From CAZIPZ01 sp964541075 (GTDB taxonomy: Bacteria; Acidobacteriota; Terriglobia; 20CM-2-55-15): 20,633 bases of DNA. The notes beneath the pieces were generated by a model. It had not been told where the DNA came from. It saw only the letters and a program-made list of their open reading frames with translations, and did no database searches. Positions 1 to 6,827 of the stretch are shown here, in pieces. The translations under genes and the position numbers were made by a program. Location: assembly GCA_964541075.1 (NCBI GenBank), contig CAZIPZ010000054.1, positions 1 through 20,633 on the forward strand. The letters run 5' to 3'. The first letter of the stretch is position 1, and every line of letters starts with the position of its first letter.

Positions 1-41
1 TCTATCTGGCCAAACGATCTCGTTCGGTTACTTCATAATCG

Positions 42-59
42 GTGAGAAATGCGGGTTAG
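42..59 (+). repeat. 18-bp direct repeat, copy 1
   Basis: The sequence GTGAGAAATGCGGGTTAG matches copy 2 at 212-229 at 16 of 18 positions, in the same orientation and 170 bp apart. Both copies end in TAG and would read V-R-N-(A/P)-G-stop, but the upstream frame of copy 1 is closed at once by TAA at 36-38, so it is not the end of an intact gene here. It could be a remnant of a mobile-element end; no transposase is visible in the window. Confidence 0.5.
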
Positions 60-211
60 GGCCGACGTGTCTATAAAAATAGCTATTCTGGCCCTCAACG
101 GCCCTCTTTCGCAGATTCGAAGCTTCGATTTTTTCCAACTGCACAATATCGACCGTGACCAACGCGCCCGCGCTTAGGAATTTCCGCGCCCAACCATCGA
201 TCCCACTACTC

Positions 212-229
212 GTGAGAAATCCGGGCTAG
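212..229 (+). repeat. 18-bp direct repeat, copy 2
   Basis: The sequence GTGAGAAATCCGGGCTAG differs from copy 1 (42-59) at two positions. The flanks on either side are not similar, so the repeat unit is limited to about 18 bp. Its role is unknown. Confidence 0.5.
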
Positions 230-327
230 CAGTACGCGAATGGGTTTGTTGAGTTTTTTGCGTTCGCTATCCAAGATCGTCCGTTCAAAATTCGAAGTCA
301 CGGCCGCAACGCGCCCAAAATGGATAG

Positions 328-1476
328 TTATAAGGATAAAGCGCCGGCGGGTGTGGACCTATAAATACTTCCAGAACTGACGGTTTTCGTTAGAGTTAAT
401 CCGAACATCTCTTCACGTACTCGACCTTGGGCGTGCGGAGCTTGAGTGTTGAAAATGCGACAGATTGTCGGAACCATGTCGCGGCGGTCTACCACGCGAT
501 TCGTGGAACCCTGTCGAAAGTCCGGTCCCCACCATATCGAAGCGGATCGATGACATTGGTAGAAACCAAGGCTGTGATGAAGCTCACCGTAAATGTTAGG
601 CTCGTCGTCGCGGCCAAACTCAGGTCGCACCACAATAGACGTATTCCTTGAAAAGTACGGATCACTTTTGACGAATTCGACGATCCTCGCGATCTGCCGA
701 TCTGTCGTCCGGTGAACATCAAGGTAATCCAGATAGCCGAGGCTCCGATGGGCAACATCATGCCCCACTTGATGGACAACGATGACCTTAGGCTTGAAAT
801 ATCGCAGAATGTCAGGAACCAGGGAAAAACTCATCGCGTCTCCCAAGCTTGGATCGCCTGGCGCGGCATCGCCCTTCAGTCCAATCTCCCAAGCGCGTGC
901 ACGACAAGTCTCGGCCGCGAAAGCCTCCAAATCGCACCGCTCCCGGTGAGATAAATCTATTCCGGCAAATTCACTGGCGATGGCATGGGAGGGCGTTGCG
1001 GTGAACATCGCAGAGTATACCTGCTGAGTTGTGATCGAAACCGGCGACATCCAACGGACGGCTTCAGGATGTTTCCAATGACGATATCCATTGACGCTCT
1101 TAATGAACCAGTAGTTGACGGCACGATCCTGGTGAGCAGCGCGAATGTGGCTCAGCAGAGTCGGACTGACCGAATGACTATTCCCTGTAAGCAGCTCCCT
1201 GGAACAGTGTTCGTGGTCGGTGACGGTTTCATTGTGGTCTTCCGTAAATGTGAAACCCTCTCTGATCAGGCGCCCATATCCTGCTGAATCTCGAGTTTCG
1301 ACCTGCCAATCCTGCTTTCGAGATCCGCCGCCGTTAATGATCCAAATCAGATGTTTTGTTTTGAAAGGATACGTTGTTTCCGGAACCGCAGCGAAGGCGG
1401 AAGCATCCCGGCCGGAGATGGCGACGGTTGAGAGGGCGCTGCGCCCGAACGCGCTGAAGAAATCTCGTCTGTTCAT
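328..1476 (-). CDS. Tat-exported DUF1501-like protein (alkaline phosphatase superfamily fold)
   Basis: This 382-residue protein begins with a twin-arginine signal, N-R-R-D-F-F followed by a hydrophobic Ser/Ala/Val stretch and an A-F-A cleavage region near residue 30, so export by Tat is expected. An early N-G-G-G-S-R-K-Q-D-W segment resembles the H-G-G start of DUF1501 proteins. The later R-P-E-F-G-R-D-D and G-E-L-H-H-S segments match the E-F-G-R plus metal-ligand region of that family, which is related to alkaline phosphatases and sulfatases. The substrate is unknown. I chose the ATG at 1476 because it places the RR motif at residues 3-4; an in-frame TTG at 1491 would add five residues. DUF1501 genes often sit beside a cytochrome/DUF1549-type partner, but none is present. 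The upstream same-strand gene is malic enzyme, 44 bp away, with no obvious functional link. An exported esterase or sulfatase-like protein of another family remains possible. Confidence 0.62.
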   Translation of the reverse strand: MNRRDFFSAFGRSALSTVAISGRDASAFAAVPETTYPFKTKHLIWIINGGGSRKQDWQVETRDSAGYGRLIREGFTFTEDHNETVTDHEHCSRELLTGNSHSVSPTLLSHIRAAHQDRAVNYWFIKSVNGYRHWKHPEAVRWMSPVSITTQQVYSAMFTATPSHAIASEFAGIDLSHRERCDLEAFAAETCRARAWEIGLKGDAAPGDPSLGDAMSFSLVPDILRYFKPKVIVVHQVGHDVAHRSLGYLDYLDVHRTTDRQIARIVEFVKSDPYFSRNTSIVVRPEFGRDDEPNIYGELHHSLGFYQCHRSASIWWGPDFRQGSTNRVVDRRDMVPTICRIFNTQAPHAQGRVREEMFGLTLTKTVSSGSIYRSTPAGALSL

Positions 1477-1520
1477 GGCATGACCCTGCAACAGTGTTGC
1501 CGGCGCCAGTTTGATGGTGA

Positions 1521-3023
1521 CTAGAAAATCAGCTCCGGAACACCTGAATTCTCACTAGTGCGGGCGACTCCCGTCTTGATAGCCGCCTCACGAACCGCTT
1601 TCGCCACGCGCGGCACGACCCCTTCGTCGAAAATACTCGGAATGATGTGATCTGCGCGCAGTTCCTTGGCCGGAATAACGGATGCAAGAGCCTCGGCCGC
1701 GGCAACCTTCATAGGCTCGTTGATTTCACGCGCGTGGCAATCCAGCGCACCGCGGAACACTCCTGGAAAAACCAGCGCATTATTAATTTGATTTGGATAG
1801 TCCGACCGTCCCGTCGCTACCACTTTAGCGTAACGCTGCGCTTCCTCGGGCATGATTTCCGGAACAGGATTAGCGATCGCGAACACCATCGGATCCCGCG
1901 CCATTTTTCGAATGTCCTCGGCATCAATGATTCCAGGTCCCGAGAGGCCGAGGAAGAGGTCAGCGCCATTCATTACATCATGTATCGTCCCCTTTTCATT
2001 GTTGGGATTGGTGATGCGCGCAAACCATTCCTTAACCGATGTCATGCCGGACTCACGGCCCCTGTAAATAACACCGCCCCGGTCGCATGCAACGATGTTC
2101 CGGACACCCCGGCTCATGAGTATTCTGGAACATGCGACGCCGGCCGCGCCGGCGCCGGCGACGACGACTTTGAGGTCTTCAATCGATTTGCCGACAACTT
2201 TGACCGCGTTCAGAAGCGCCGCAAGCACTACAACAGCGGTGCCGTGCTGATCATCGTGAAAGACGGGGATGTCAATCTTTGACCGAATGCTTTCTTCGAT
2301 TTCGAAGCATCGAGGGGCGGATATGTCTTCAAGATTGATCCCGCCAAAGACAGGTGCGATGGAGCGAACGATTTCCGTCAGCAGCACAGGGTCCTTCGTA
2401 TCCAGCGCGATTGGGAACGCATCAATGCCGGCGAGCTGCTTGAACAGGAGAGCCTTTCCTTCCATGACGGGAAGCGAGGCTTTTGGGCCCAGGTCACCCA
2501 GACCCAGCACTGCCGTTCCGTCAGTGACCACAGCGACAGTATTGTGCTTGATTGTGTATTGAAACGCCTTGTTGGGATCACGGGCGATTTCGGTGCATAC
2601 CTGCGCCACGCCAGGCGTGTACGCTAGCGAAAGGTCCGACCGTCCCTTGATCTCGAGCTTGGATGCGACCTCGATTTTCCCGCCCTGATGCACCAGCAGC
2701 GTTCTGTCTTTGACCGATACCACCTCGACTTTGGGCATTTTGCGAAGTTGCTGGACCAGAGACGCGGCGGCGTCTTGCGAGCCGAAATCTGCGGCAATTT
2801 CGTGTTCAATGCGGCGTCCGAACTTTTTTGCGGATACGGCGACAATGGCGCCGGAGCGCCGGATGGCGGCGCGAACCCGATTCATCCCCTGTCGGTCGCC
2901 GACCCGCACTCGAAAAAGAATAGAAAAAAAACTGCCTTTGCCCGAATCTTCCTCGGTTTTGGCCTTTGTTGCGGAGACGAGCCGGGCTTCAGACACTCTC
3001 GAAAGCTTCACACTGGTGGACAT
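1521..3023 (-). CDS. NAD(P)-dependent malic enzyme with N-terminal ACT domain
   Basis: The enzyme oxidatively decarboxylates malate to pyruvate, linking the TCA cycle to pyruvate and NAD(P)H supply in the cytoplasm. The 500 residues split into an ACT-like regulatory domain (about 32-105), the malic domain (about 115-275) and the NAD-binding domain (about 276-485). Visible landmarks are the catalytic Tyr in L-A-Y-T-P-G-V-A (Tyr135), E-G-K-A-L-L-F-K around Lys190, metal ligands in N-L-E-D-I-S-A-P (Glu232, Asp233) and H-D-D-Q-H-G-T (Asp257, Asp258), and a Rossmann motif G-A-G-A-A-G-V-A at about 290-297. The ACT domain suggests allosteric control by a small ligand, which is inferred. NAD versus NADP preference cannot be read from the sequence. 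The ATG at 3023 lacks a strong ribosome binding site. The gene stands alone, with a 133-bp leader region in front of it. Confidence 0.95.
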   Translation of the reverse strand: MSTSVKLSRVSEARLVSATKAKTEEDSGKGSFFSILFRVRVGDRQGMNRVRAAIRRSGAIVAVSAKKFGRRIEHEIAADFGSQDAAASLVQQLRKMPKVEVVSVKDRTLLVHQGGKIEVASKLEIKGRSDLSLAYTPGVAQVCTEIARDPNKAFQYTIKHNTVAVVTDGTAVLGLGDLGPKASLPVMEGKALLFKQLAGIDAFPIALDTKDPVLLTEIVRSIAPVFGGINLEDISAPRCFEIEESIRSKIDIPVFHDDQHGTAVVVLAALLNAVKVVGKSIEDLKVVVAGAGAAGVACSRILMSRGVRNIVACDRGGVIYRGRESGMTSVKEWFARITNPNNEKGTIHDVMNGADLFLGLSGPGIIDAEDIRKMARDPMVFAIANPVPEIMPEEAQRYAKVVATGRSDYPNQINNALVFPGVFRGALDCHAREINEPMKVAAAEALASVIPAKELRADHIIPSIFDEGVVPRVAKAVREAAIKTGVARTSENSGVPELIF

Positions 3024-3156
3024 ATGATTACGACCTACGCGGCTAAAATTCGGATGGCAGGATACCGAAGTGAATAAAGATGGCGCAACTTGTTATTCGA
3101 AAACACGATAGCAATTGGATCGGTTACTGCTCGGCTGAACCGTCCCGTCAGGCTTT
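3024..3156. promoter_or_regulatory. Leader region of the malic enzyme gene (probable promoter)
   Basis: This 133-bp spacer lies between the HAD hydrolase stop and the malic enzyme start, both on the minus strand. On the minus strand a TTGCGC and a TATCCT separated by 18 bp occur in its proximal half and could form a weak sigma-70-like promoter, but the match is poor. The distal end, just after the HAD stop, can fold into a short imperfect hairpin. A promoter somewhere here is likely from the spacing alone. Confidence 0.3.
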
Positions 3157-3792
3157 TTACACCAGGTTGACGAGTTCGTCAAACCTCTCTATCAAGAAAT
3201 CTGGAGGATCGCTGTCGAAGGTTTCAGGAGCATATCCGTATGTGACTCCGCAGGTCGTAATCCCAGCGTTGCGGCCTGTCAATACGTCAACAGATGAATC
3301 TCCAACGATCCAGGTTTTCTCGCGCAACCCTTTCGTGTCGGACAGTATCTGATAGACGCCTATGGGGTCTGGCTTCTTCCGGTCGAAGCTATTCCCTCCA
3401 TAAACGGCGGCGAAACGGTCGTAAATGCCTAAACCGTCCAGCATCGCACAACTGAAGTGCACTGGTTTGTTGGTCAACACTGCCAAGTTGCAGTCCGCCA
3501 GACGATCCAAGGTCTCCCGAACCCCCGGGTATAACACAGTGTTATCCAACATGTGGGCGCGGTAATAAGATAGGAACAGTTGAAGCCCAGCTTGAACGTT
3601 CTCTTCTGTTGCGGCGGCGGCCAGCGCTCGCCGGATGAGCATGAGCGCGCCGTTTCCTATGAAACGGGCAATCTCTTTTTCCGTCAAAGCAGGCAGGTCG
3701 AATTGATGTCGAATGTGATTAACGGACGCCGCGAGATCTGTCTTGGAGTCTACGAGGGTGCCGTCCAGGTCAAAGATCAAAACAGGCCGCAC
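3157..3792 (-). CDS. gph: HAD-family hydrolase, phosphoglycolate phosphatase-like
   Basis: This cytoplasmic HAD phosphatase of about 211 residues resembles Gph, which removes phosphate from 2-phosphoglycolate formed during DNA repair or oxygenase activity. The four HAD motifs are visible: the nucleophile motif D-L-D-G-T (Asp8, Asp10 from the GTG start), the Thr motif L-T-N-K-P, the Lys in R-K-K-P-D-P and the acidic motif G-D-S-S-V-D. The helical cap between motifs I and II is of the usual size. The frame extends upstream to a TTG at 3816, but the GTG at 3792 puts the catalytic motif at the normal distance from the N terminus. It diverges from the methyltransferase gene, whose start is 32 bp away. 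Other small phosphate esters are possible substrates, so the symbol is tentative. Confidence 0.85.
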   Translation of the reverse strand: MRPVLIFDLDGTLVDSKTDLAASVNHIRHQFDLPALTEKEIARFIGNGALMLIRRALAAAATEENVQAGLQLFLSYYRAHMLDNTVLYPGVRETLDRLADCNLAVLTNKPVHFSCAMLDGLGIYDRFAAVYGGNSFDRKKPDPIGVYQILSDTKGLREKTWIVGDSSVDVLTGRNAGITTCGVTYGYAPETFDSDPPDFLIERFDELVNLV

Positions 3793-3824
3793 CCAAGAAT
3801 AATAGCATCGGAACAAACACCCTT

Positions 3825-4505
3825 ATGCTTGAGGAATTGATCCGCAGGGAATTCAATCGCTGGGCTGAACAAGGCCGTGGGCGCGGTATGGAAAAGAACC
3901 ATTGGGAAACCACGCGCCAGATCATCGAGACGATGAACATCGGCAATCATGACAATGTCATTGACCTGGGATGCGGCATCGGATGGGCGACTCGTGTGCT
4001 CGCACAAAAGGCATCGCGGGGCCTCCTCCTTGGAGTCGATCTATCGGACCGCATGATTGCGCAGGCTTGCACGAGTTATCGAAATCCGCCGAACGTCCTG
4101 TTTCTTGTGGCGGATGCCCCTCGAATCCCTTGCCGCTCCGACTTCTTCAACGCCGCACTCAGTGTTGAATCCATCTACTACTATCCCGACCTCGAAGGTG
4201 CGCTGCGGGAAGTGTGCCGGATTCTCAAACCGAGCGCGAAAGCGTATTTTTTGATGAGCTATTACAAGGAGAATCCGTACGGCCACGACTGGGCGAAGTA
4301 CATCGACATCCCCGTTCATTTGCTTGGCGCCGAGGACTACGTGGGATTGCTTTCCAGAGCAGGATTCCGTTCTGTAAGCCATCGTCGAGTGATCGACTCC
4401 AGCCCTGTGCGGGAAGATTGGACGCCGACAAGATGGTTTCAGACCAGGCAGGACCAAAGCCGGTTTCAGGCCGAGGGAGCTTTACTGCTGACTGCGGAGA
4501 AGTAG
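3825..4505 (+). CDS. Class I SAM-dependent methyltransferase
   Basis: The 226-residue cytoplasmic protein has a Methyltransf_11/25-type Rossmann core. Motif I is N-V-I-D-L-G-C-G-I-G (44-53), the acidic ribose-binding residue follows in G-V-D-L-S (Asp72), and a motif-II-like A-D-A-P-R-I-P-C segment and a post-motif L-K-P-S-A-K-A-Y-F are present. The substrate is not evident. The general layout resembles small-molecule or quinone-type methyltransferases, with a Tyr-rich S-I-Y-Y-Y-P-D segment after strand 4. The ATG at 3825 has only a poor Shine-Dalgarno sequence. The gene diverges from the HAD hydrolase and converges on the ABC ATPase gene with 15 bp between the stops. Confidence 0.86.
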   Translation: MLEELIRREFNRWAEQGRGRGMEKNHWETTRQIIETMNIGNHDNVIDLGCGIGWATRVLAQKASRGLLLGVDLSDRMIAQACTSYRNPPNVLFLVADAPRIPCRSDFFNAALSVESIYYYPDLEGALREVCRILKPSAKAYFLMSYYKENPYGHDWAKYIDIPVHLLGAEDYVGLLSRAGFRSVSHRRVIDSSPVREDWTPTRWFQTRQDQSRFQAEGALLLTAEK

Positions 4506-4520
4506 AATTGGCGCAATTCC

Positions 4521-5321
4521 TTAAACGAACTCTTTTTCTTTCTCGAATCGAATCCTGTCCTCTTCGACAAATTCCTTCACCACCGGGTGATCGCTCGCGT
4601 ATAGCTCCTCCATTGTGCCGTTAAATACAAATTTCCCCTGATGCAACAAAGCAACATGGTCGGCGACTTTCTCTGCGCAATTCGCAATATCGTGGGTCAC
4701 TACCATCTGAGTGAGTCCAAGGCGTCGTTGCATCTTTCGGACAAGTTCATTGATCGTTTGTGACATAAGCGGATCGACCATAGTGGTGGGCTCGTCATAG
4801 AGAATCGCCTGCGGCTGCGCGGCCAAGGCTCGGGCAATCGCCACCGCGCGCTTCATGCCAGTGCTGAGTTGGCTCGGCATCAGTTCGGCAAGGTCTTCAA
4901 TCTCGACCAGTTTGAGTTTCTCATCCACGATGCGAGCAATCTCCTCCTCGCTGAGCCCGACATCATTCAAGGGAAAGGCAATGTTCTCACGAACTGAAAG
5001 GGAGTCGAACAGCGCCCCCGATTGAAAGACCAGTTGCACTTTTTTCCGCACCTCGCTCAGTTGCGTCTCGGTCATATCCGTGATGTCCTGGCCATCAACG
5101 ATGATCCTTCCGGCATCCGGTTTCAAAAAGCCTACGACGTGAGTCAGCATGACGGTCTTTCCGACGCCGCTTGGTCCCAAGATCGCAAACGTCTCACCCT
5201 TTTGTACGCCAAAAGAAACGCCGTCGAGCACCACTCGTTCCCCGAACGCCTTATGCACATCCACGAATTCGATGAAATACCCCACGTGCCTATTGTAGAT
5301 TCGGGAAATCATGAAAGCCAT
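4521..5321 (-). CDS. MlaF/Ttg2A-like ABC transporter ATP-binding protein (orphan)
   Basis: This is a cytoplasmic ABC ATPase of the MlaF class, the energy subunit of MCE-type lipid transporters that move phospholipids between inner and outer membrane. It has Walker A G-P-S-G-V-G-K-T (49-56), the MlaF-typical Q-S-G-A-L-F-D-S-L-S-V-R-E-N after the Q-loop, E-L-M-P-S-Q-L-S-T-G-M as signature (LSTGM at 152-156 instead of LSGGQ), Walker B I-L-Y-D-E-P-T-T and H-loop His210. No MlaE permease or MlaD/MCE gene is adjacent, so partners must be elsewhere. The first ATG (5321) would overlap the divergent gene starting at 5311 by 11 bp. A GTG at 5285 removes the overlap and gives an N terminus typical of the family (V-G-Y-F-I-E-F), so the true start may be 5285. 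It is unlikely to be the ATPase of the neighbouring amino-acid transporter, because those carry LSGGQ-type signatures. Confidence 0.82.
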   Translation of the reverse strand: MAFMISRIYNRHVGYFIEFVDVHKAFGERVVLDGVSFGVQKGETFAILGPSGVGKTVMLTHVVGFLKPDAGRIIVDGQDITDMTETQLSEVRKKVQLVFQSGALFDSLSVRENIAFPLNDVGLSEEEIARIVDEKLKLVEIEDLAELMPSQLSTGMKRAVAIARALAAQPQAILYDEPTTMVDPLMSQTINELVRKMQRRLGLTQMVVTHDIANCAEKVADHVALLHQGKFVFNGTMEELYASDHPVVKEFVEEDRIRFEKEKEFV

Positions 5322-6795
5322 TCGATACCTTTTATTCCTCGTGCTTGCCCTACCGGTAAGCGCAACCGCACAGGAACTTGTATGGGCGGCTGATGCGGAG
5401 GGCGGCGCCCCCTACGTGTTTCCGGATCTACGGGATCCCTCCAAGATTGTGGGATTTGAAGTTGATCTCGCGTCGGCTCTCGCCCAACGAATGCGCCGCA
5501 ATGCCCGATTCGTACAGAACCAGTGGGACGGACTTGTTCCCGGACTCGAGCGTGGCGAGTATGACGCCGTCATCAACGGCGTTGAAATCACGCCGGAGCG
5601 GGCCGAACGGATCAACTTCTCAACGCCCTACTATTACTCCACCCTTACGATGACGATTCGGGCGGACGAACCGGACATTCAGCGCCCGACCGACCTTGCA
5701 GGAAGAACGGTGGGCACATTGAAGGCTTCTTTTGCGGAAAAGTACCTTCGCGACATCGGGGGCGTGGAAATTCGAAGCTACGACGGGCAGGTTAATCCCT
5801 ATGTCGACCTCGGATTAGGGCGACTGGACGCAGTTGTGATGGATACGCCGATCGCGCTTTACTATGCAACCAGTTCACAGGTCAAAAACATCGATATCGA
5901 AGCCGTTCGCATGGCTTTTGGCATTGGCATCAGAAAAACCGACCCCTCACTGCTTGCGGAAGTGAATGCCGCACTCGAAGTCATGAAACAAGACGGGACG
6001 TTGAGTCGTATTTACCGGGATTGGGGCATTTACAACATCGCCACAGCCCAATATTTCGGCGATACATCCCCGGCCACAAACGACGAGGCGGTCCGCTATA
6101 ACGATTACCGAAGCGCGATGCAGGCAAACCGTTCCTTCAAGGACAGAGCACGGCAGTACTCGGCCTATGTCCCGCTACTGCTCGAAGGCGCCCTTGTCAC
6201 GCTTGAAATCTCCTTCGCGTCCATGATGATTGCTGTCGGCCTCGGTCTACTTCTTGCAGTGCTTCGCATTTTTGGACCGCGTCCGGTTTCGTGGATGATT
6301 GTTGCGTTCATCGAGGTTGTTCGCGGCACGCCTTTGCTCATCCAACTTTTTATTATTTTCTATGGGCTGCCTTCTCTCGGAATTCGCCTGTCCCCTTTTT
6401 GGGCTGCGGTGGCGGGACTTGGGCTCAACTACGCTGCATATGAGGCCGAAAACTACAGGGCGGGCATTCAATCGATTCCGCGCGGACAACTCGATGCTGC
6501 GCTAGCATTAGGGTTCACACGGACTCAAACGATCCGAAAGATCATACTTCCGCAGGCGATCCGCCTTGTCATTCCCCCTGTGACGAATGATTTCATCGCG
6601 TTGCTGAAGGATTCATCGCTCGTGTCTGTCATAACAATGGTCGAGTTAACCAAGATGTATGGACAGCTTGCGGCATCGAACTACGACTACATCGGAATCG
6701 GTCTACTTACCGCTTCAATCTATTTTTTGCTTGGACTGCCGATCGCAAGGCTTTCGCGTGTGCTTGAAGCGCGAATGGCTTATATGAAAGTTTAA
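5311..6795 (+). CDS. Polar amino-acid ABC transporter, fused substrate-binding protein and permease
   Basis: One 494-residue polypeptide combines two components that are usually separate. Residues 1-20 form a signal peptide ending S-A-T-A. Residues 22-245 are a family-3 periplasmic solute-binding domain, with the typical P-Y-V-F-P start, G-F-E-V-D-L-A, and the closing repeat with T-P-I-A-L-Y-Y. Residues 285-494 are a HisM/GlnP-type permease with several membrane spans, containing E-V-V-R-G-T-P-L-L-I-Q-L-F and an EAA loop around 376-405 (A-E-N-Y-R-A-G-I, then A-L-A-L-G-F) that docks the ATPase. The protein probably imports a polar amino acid such as glutamine, arginine or histidine; specificity cannot be read. 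No GlnQ/HisP-type ATPase gene is adjacent. ATG 5311 is preceded by a weak GGGAA. The gene converges on the diguanylate cyclase gene. Confidence 0.92.
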   Translation: MKAIRYLLFLVLALPVSATAQELVWAADAEGGAPYVFPDLRDPSKIVGFEVDLASALAQRMRRNARFVQNQWDGLVPGLERGEYDAVINGVEITPERAERINFSTPYYYSTLTMTIRADEPDIQRPTDLAGRTVGTLKASFAEKYLRDIGGVEIRSYDGQVNPYVDLGLGRLDAVVMDTPIALYYATSSQVKNIDIEAVRMAFGIGIRKTDPSLLAEVNAALEVMKQDGTLSRIYRDWGIYNIATAQYFGDTSPATNDEAVRYNDYRSAMQANRSFKDRARQYSAYVPLLLEGALVTLEISFASMMIAVGLGLLLAVLRIFGPRPVSWMIVAFIEVVRGTPLLIQLFIIFYGLPSLGIRLSPFWAAVAGLGLNYAAYEAENYRAGIQSIPRGQLDAALALGFTRTQTIRKIILPQAIRLVIPPVTNDFIALLKDSSLVSVITMVELTKMYGQLAASNYDYIGIGLLTASIYFLLGLPIARLSRVLEARMAYMKV

Positions 6796-6807
6796 CTGGG
6801 GTGGGTC

Positions 6808-6825
6808 TTGCCGGCCCGCGGGCAA
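6808..6825. terminator. Hairpin between convergent genes
   Basis: In the 32-bp gap between two convergent stops, TTGCC (6808-6812) and GGCAA (6821-6825) can pair around an 8-base loop. A perfect GC-rich palindrome, GCCCGCGGGC, covers 6814-6823. Neither strand has a T run straight after the stem, so this is at best a weak bidirectional terminator. Confidence 0.3.
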
Positions 6826-6827
6826 AA

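Larger units (their letters stand above)
1..327. other. Non-coding stretch downstream of the DUF1501-like gene
   Basis: I find no convincing gene here; every frame is interrupted by stops. The stretch is more AT-rich than the neighbouring genes. It contains an 18-bp direct repeat in two diverged copies (42-59 and 212-229), a perfect 12-bp palindrome at 117-128 followed by six T on the + strand, and a 10-bp palindrome at 78-87. The palindrome plus T run resembles a weak intrinsic terminator for + strand transcription entering from the left, but its stem is only about 4 bp once a loop is allowed. It may be the edge of a decayed mobile element or an ordinary spacer. Confidence 0.6.

Noticed and set aside
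1647..2282. 211-codon open frame on the + strand
   Set aside because: It is antisense to the malic enzyme catalytic region and shows no protein-like domain.
3142..3158. Hairpin followed by T5 on the + strand, after the HAD hydrolase stop
   Set aside because: The T run is on the wrong strand for the minus-strand gene that ends there, the stem has a bulge, and no + strand gene precedes it.
4214..4624. 136-codon open frame on the + strand across the methyltransferase end
   Set aside because: It overlaps two well-supported genes in another frame and resembles no protein.
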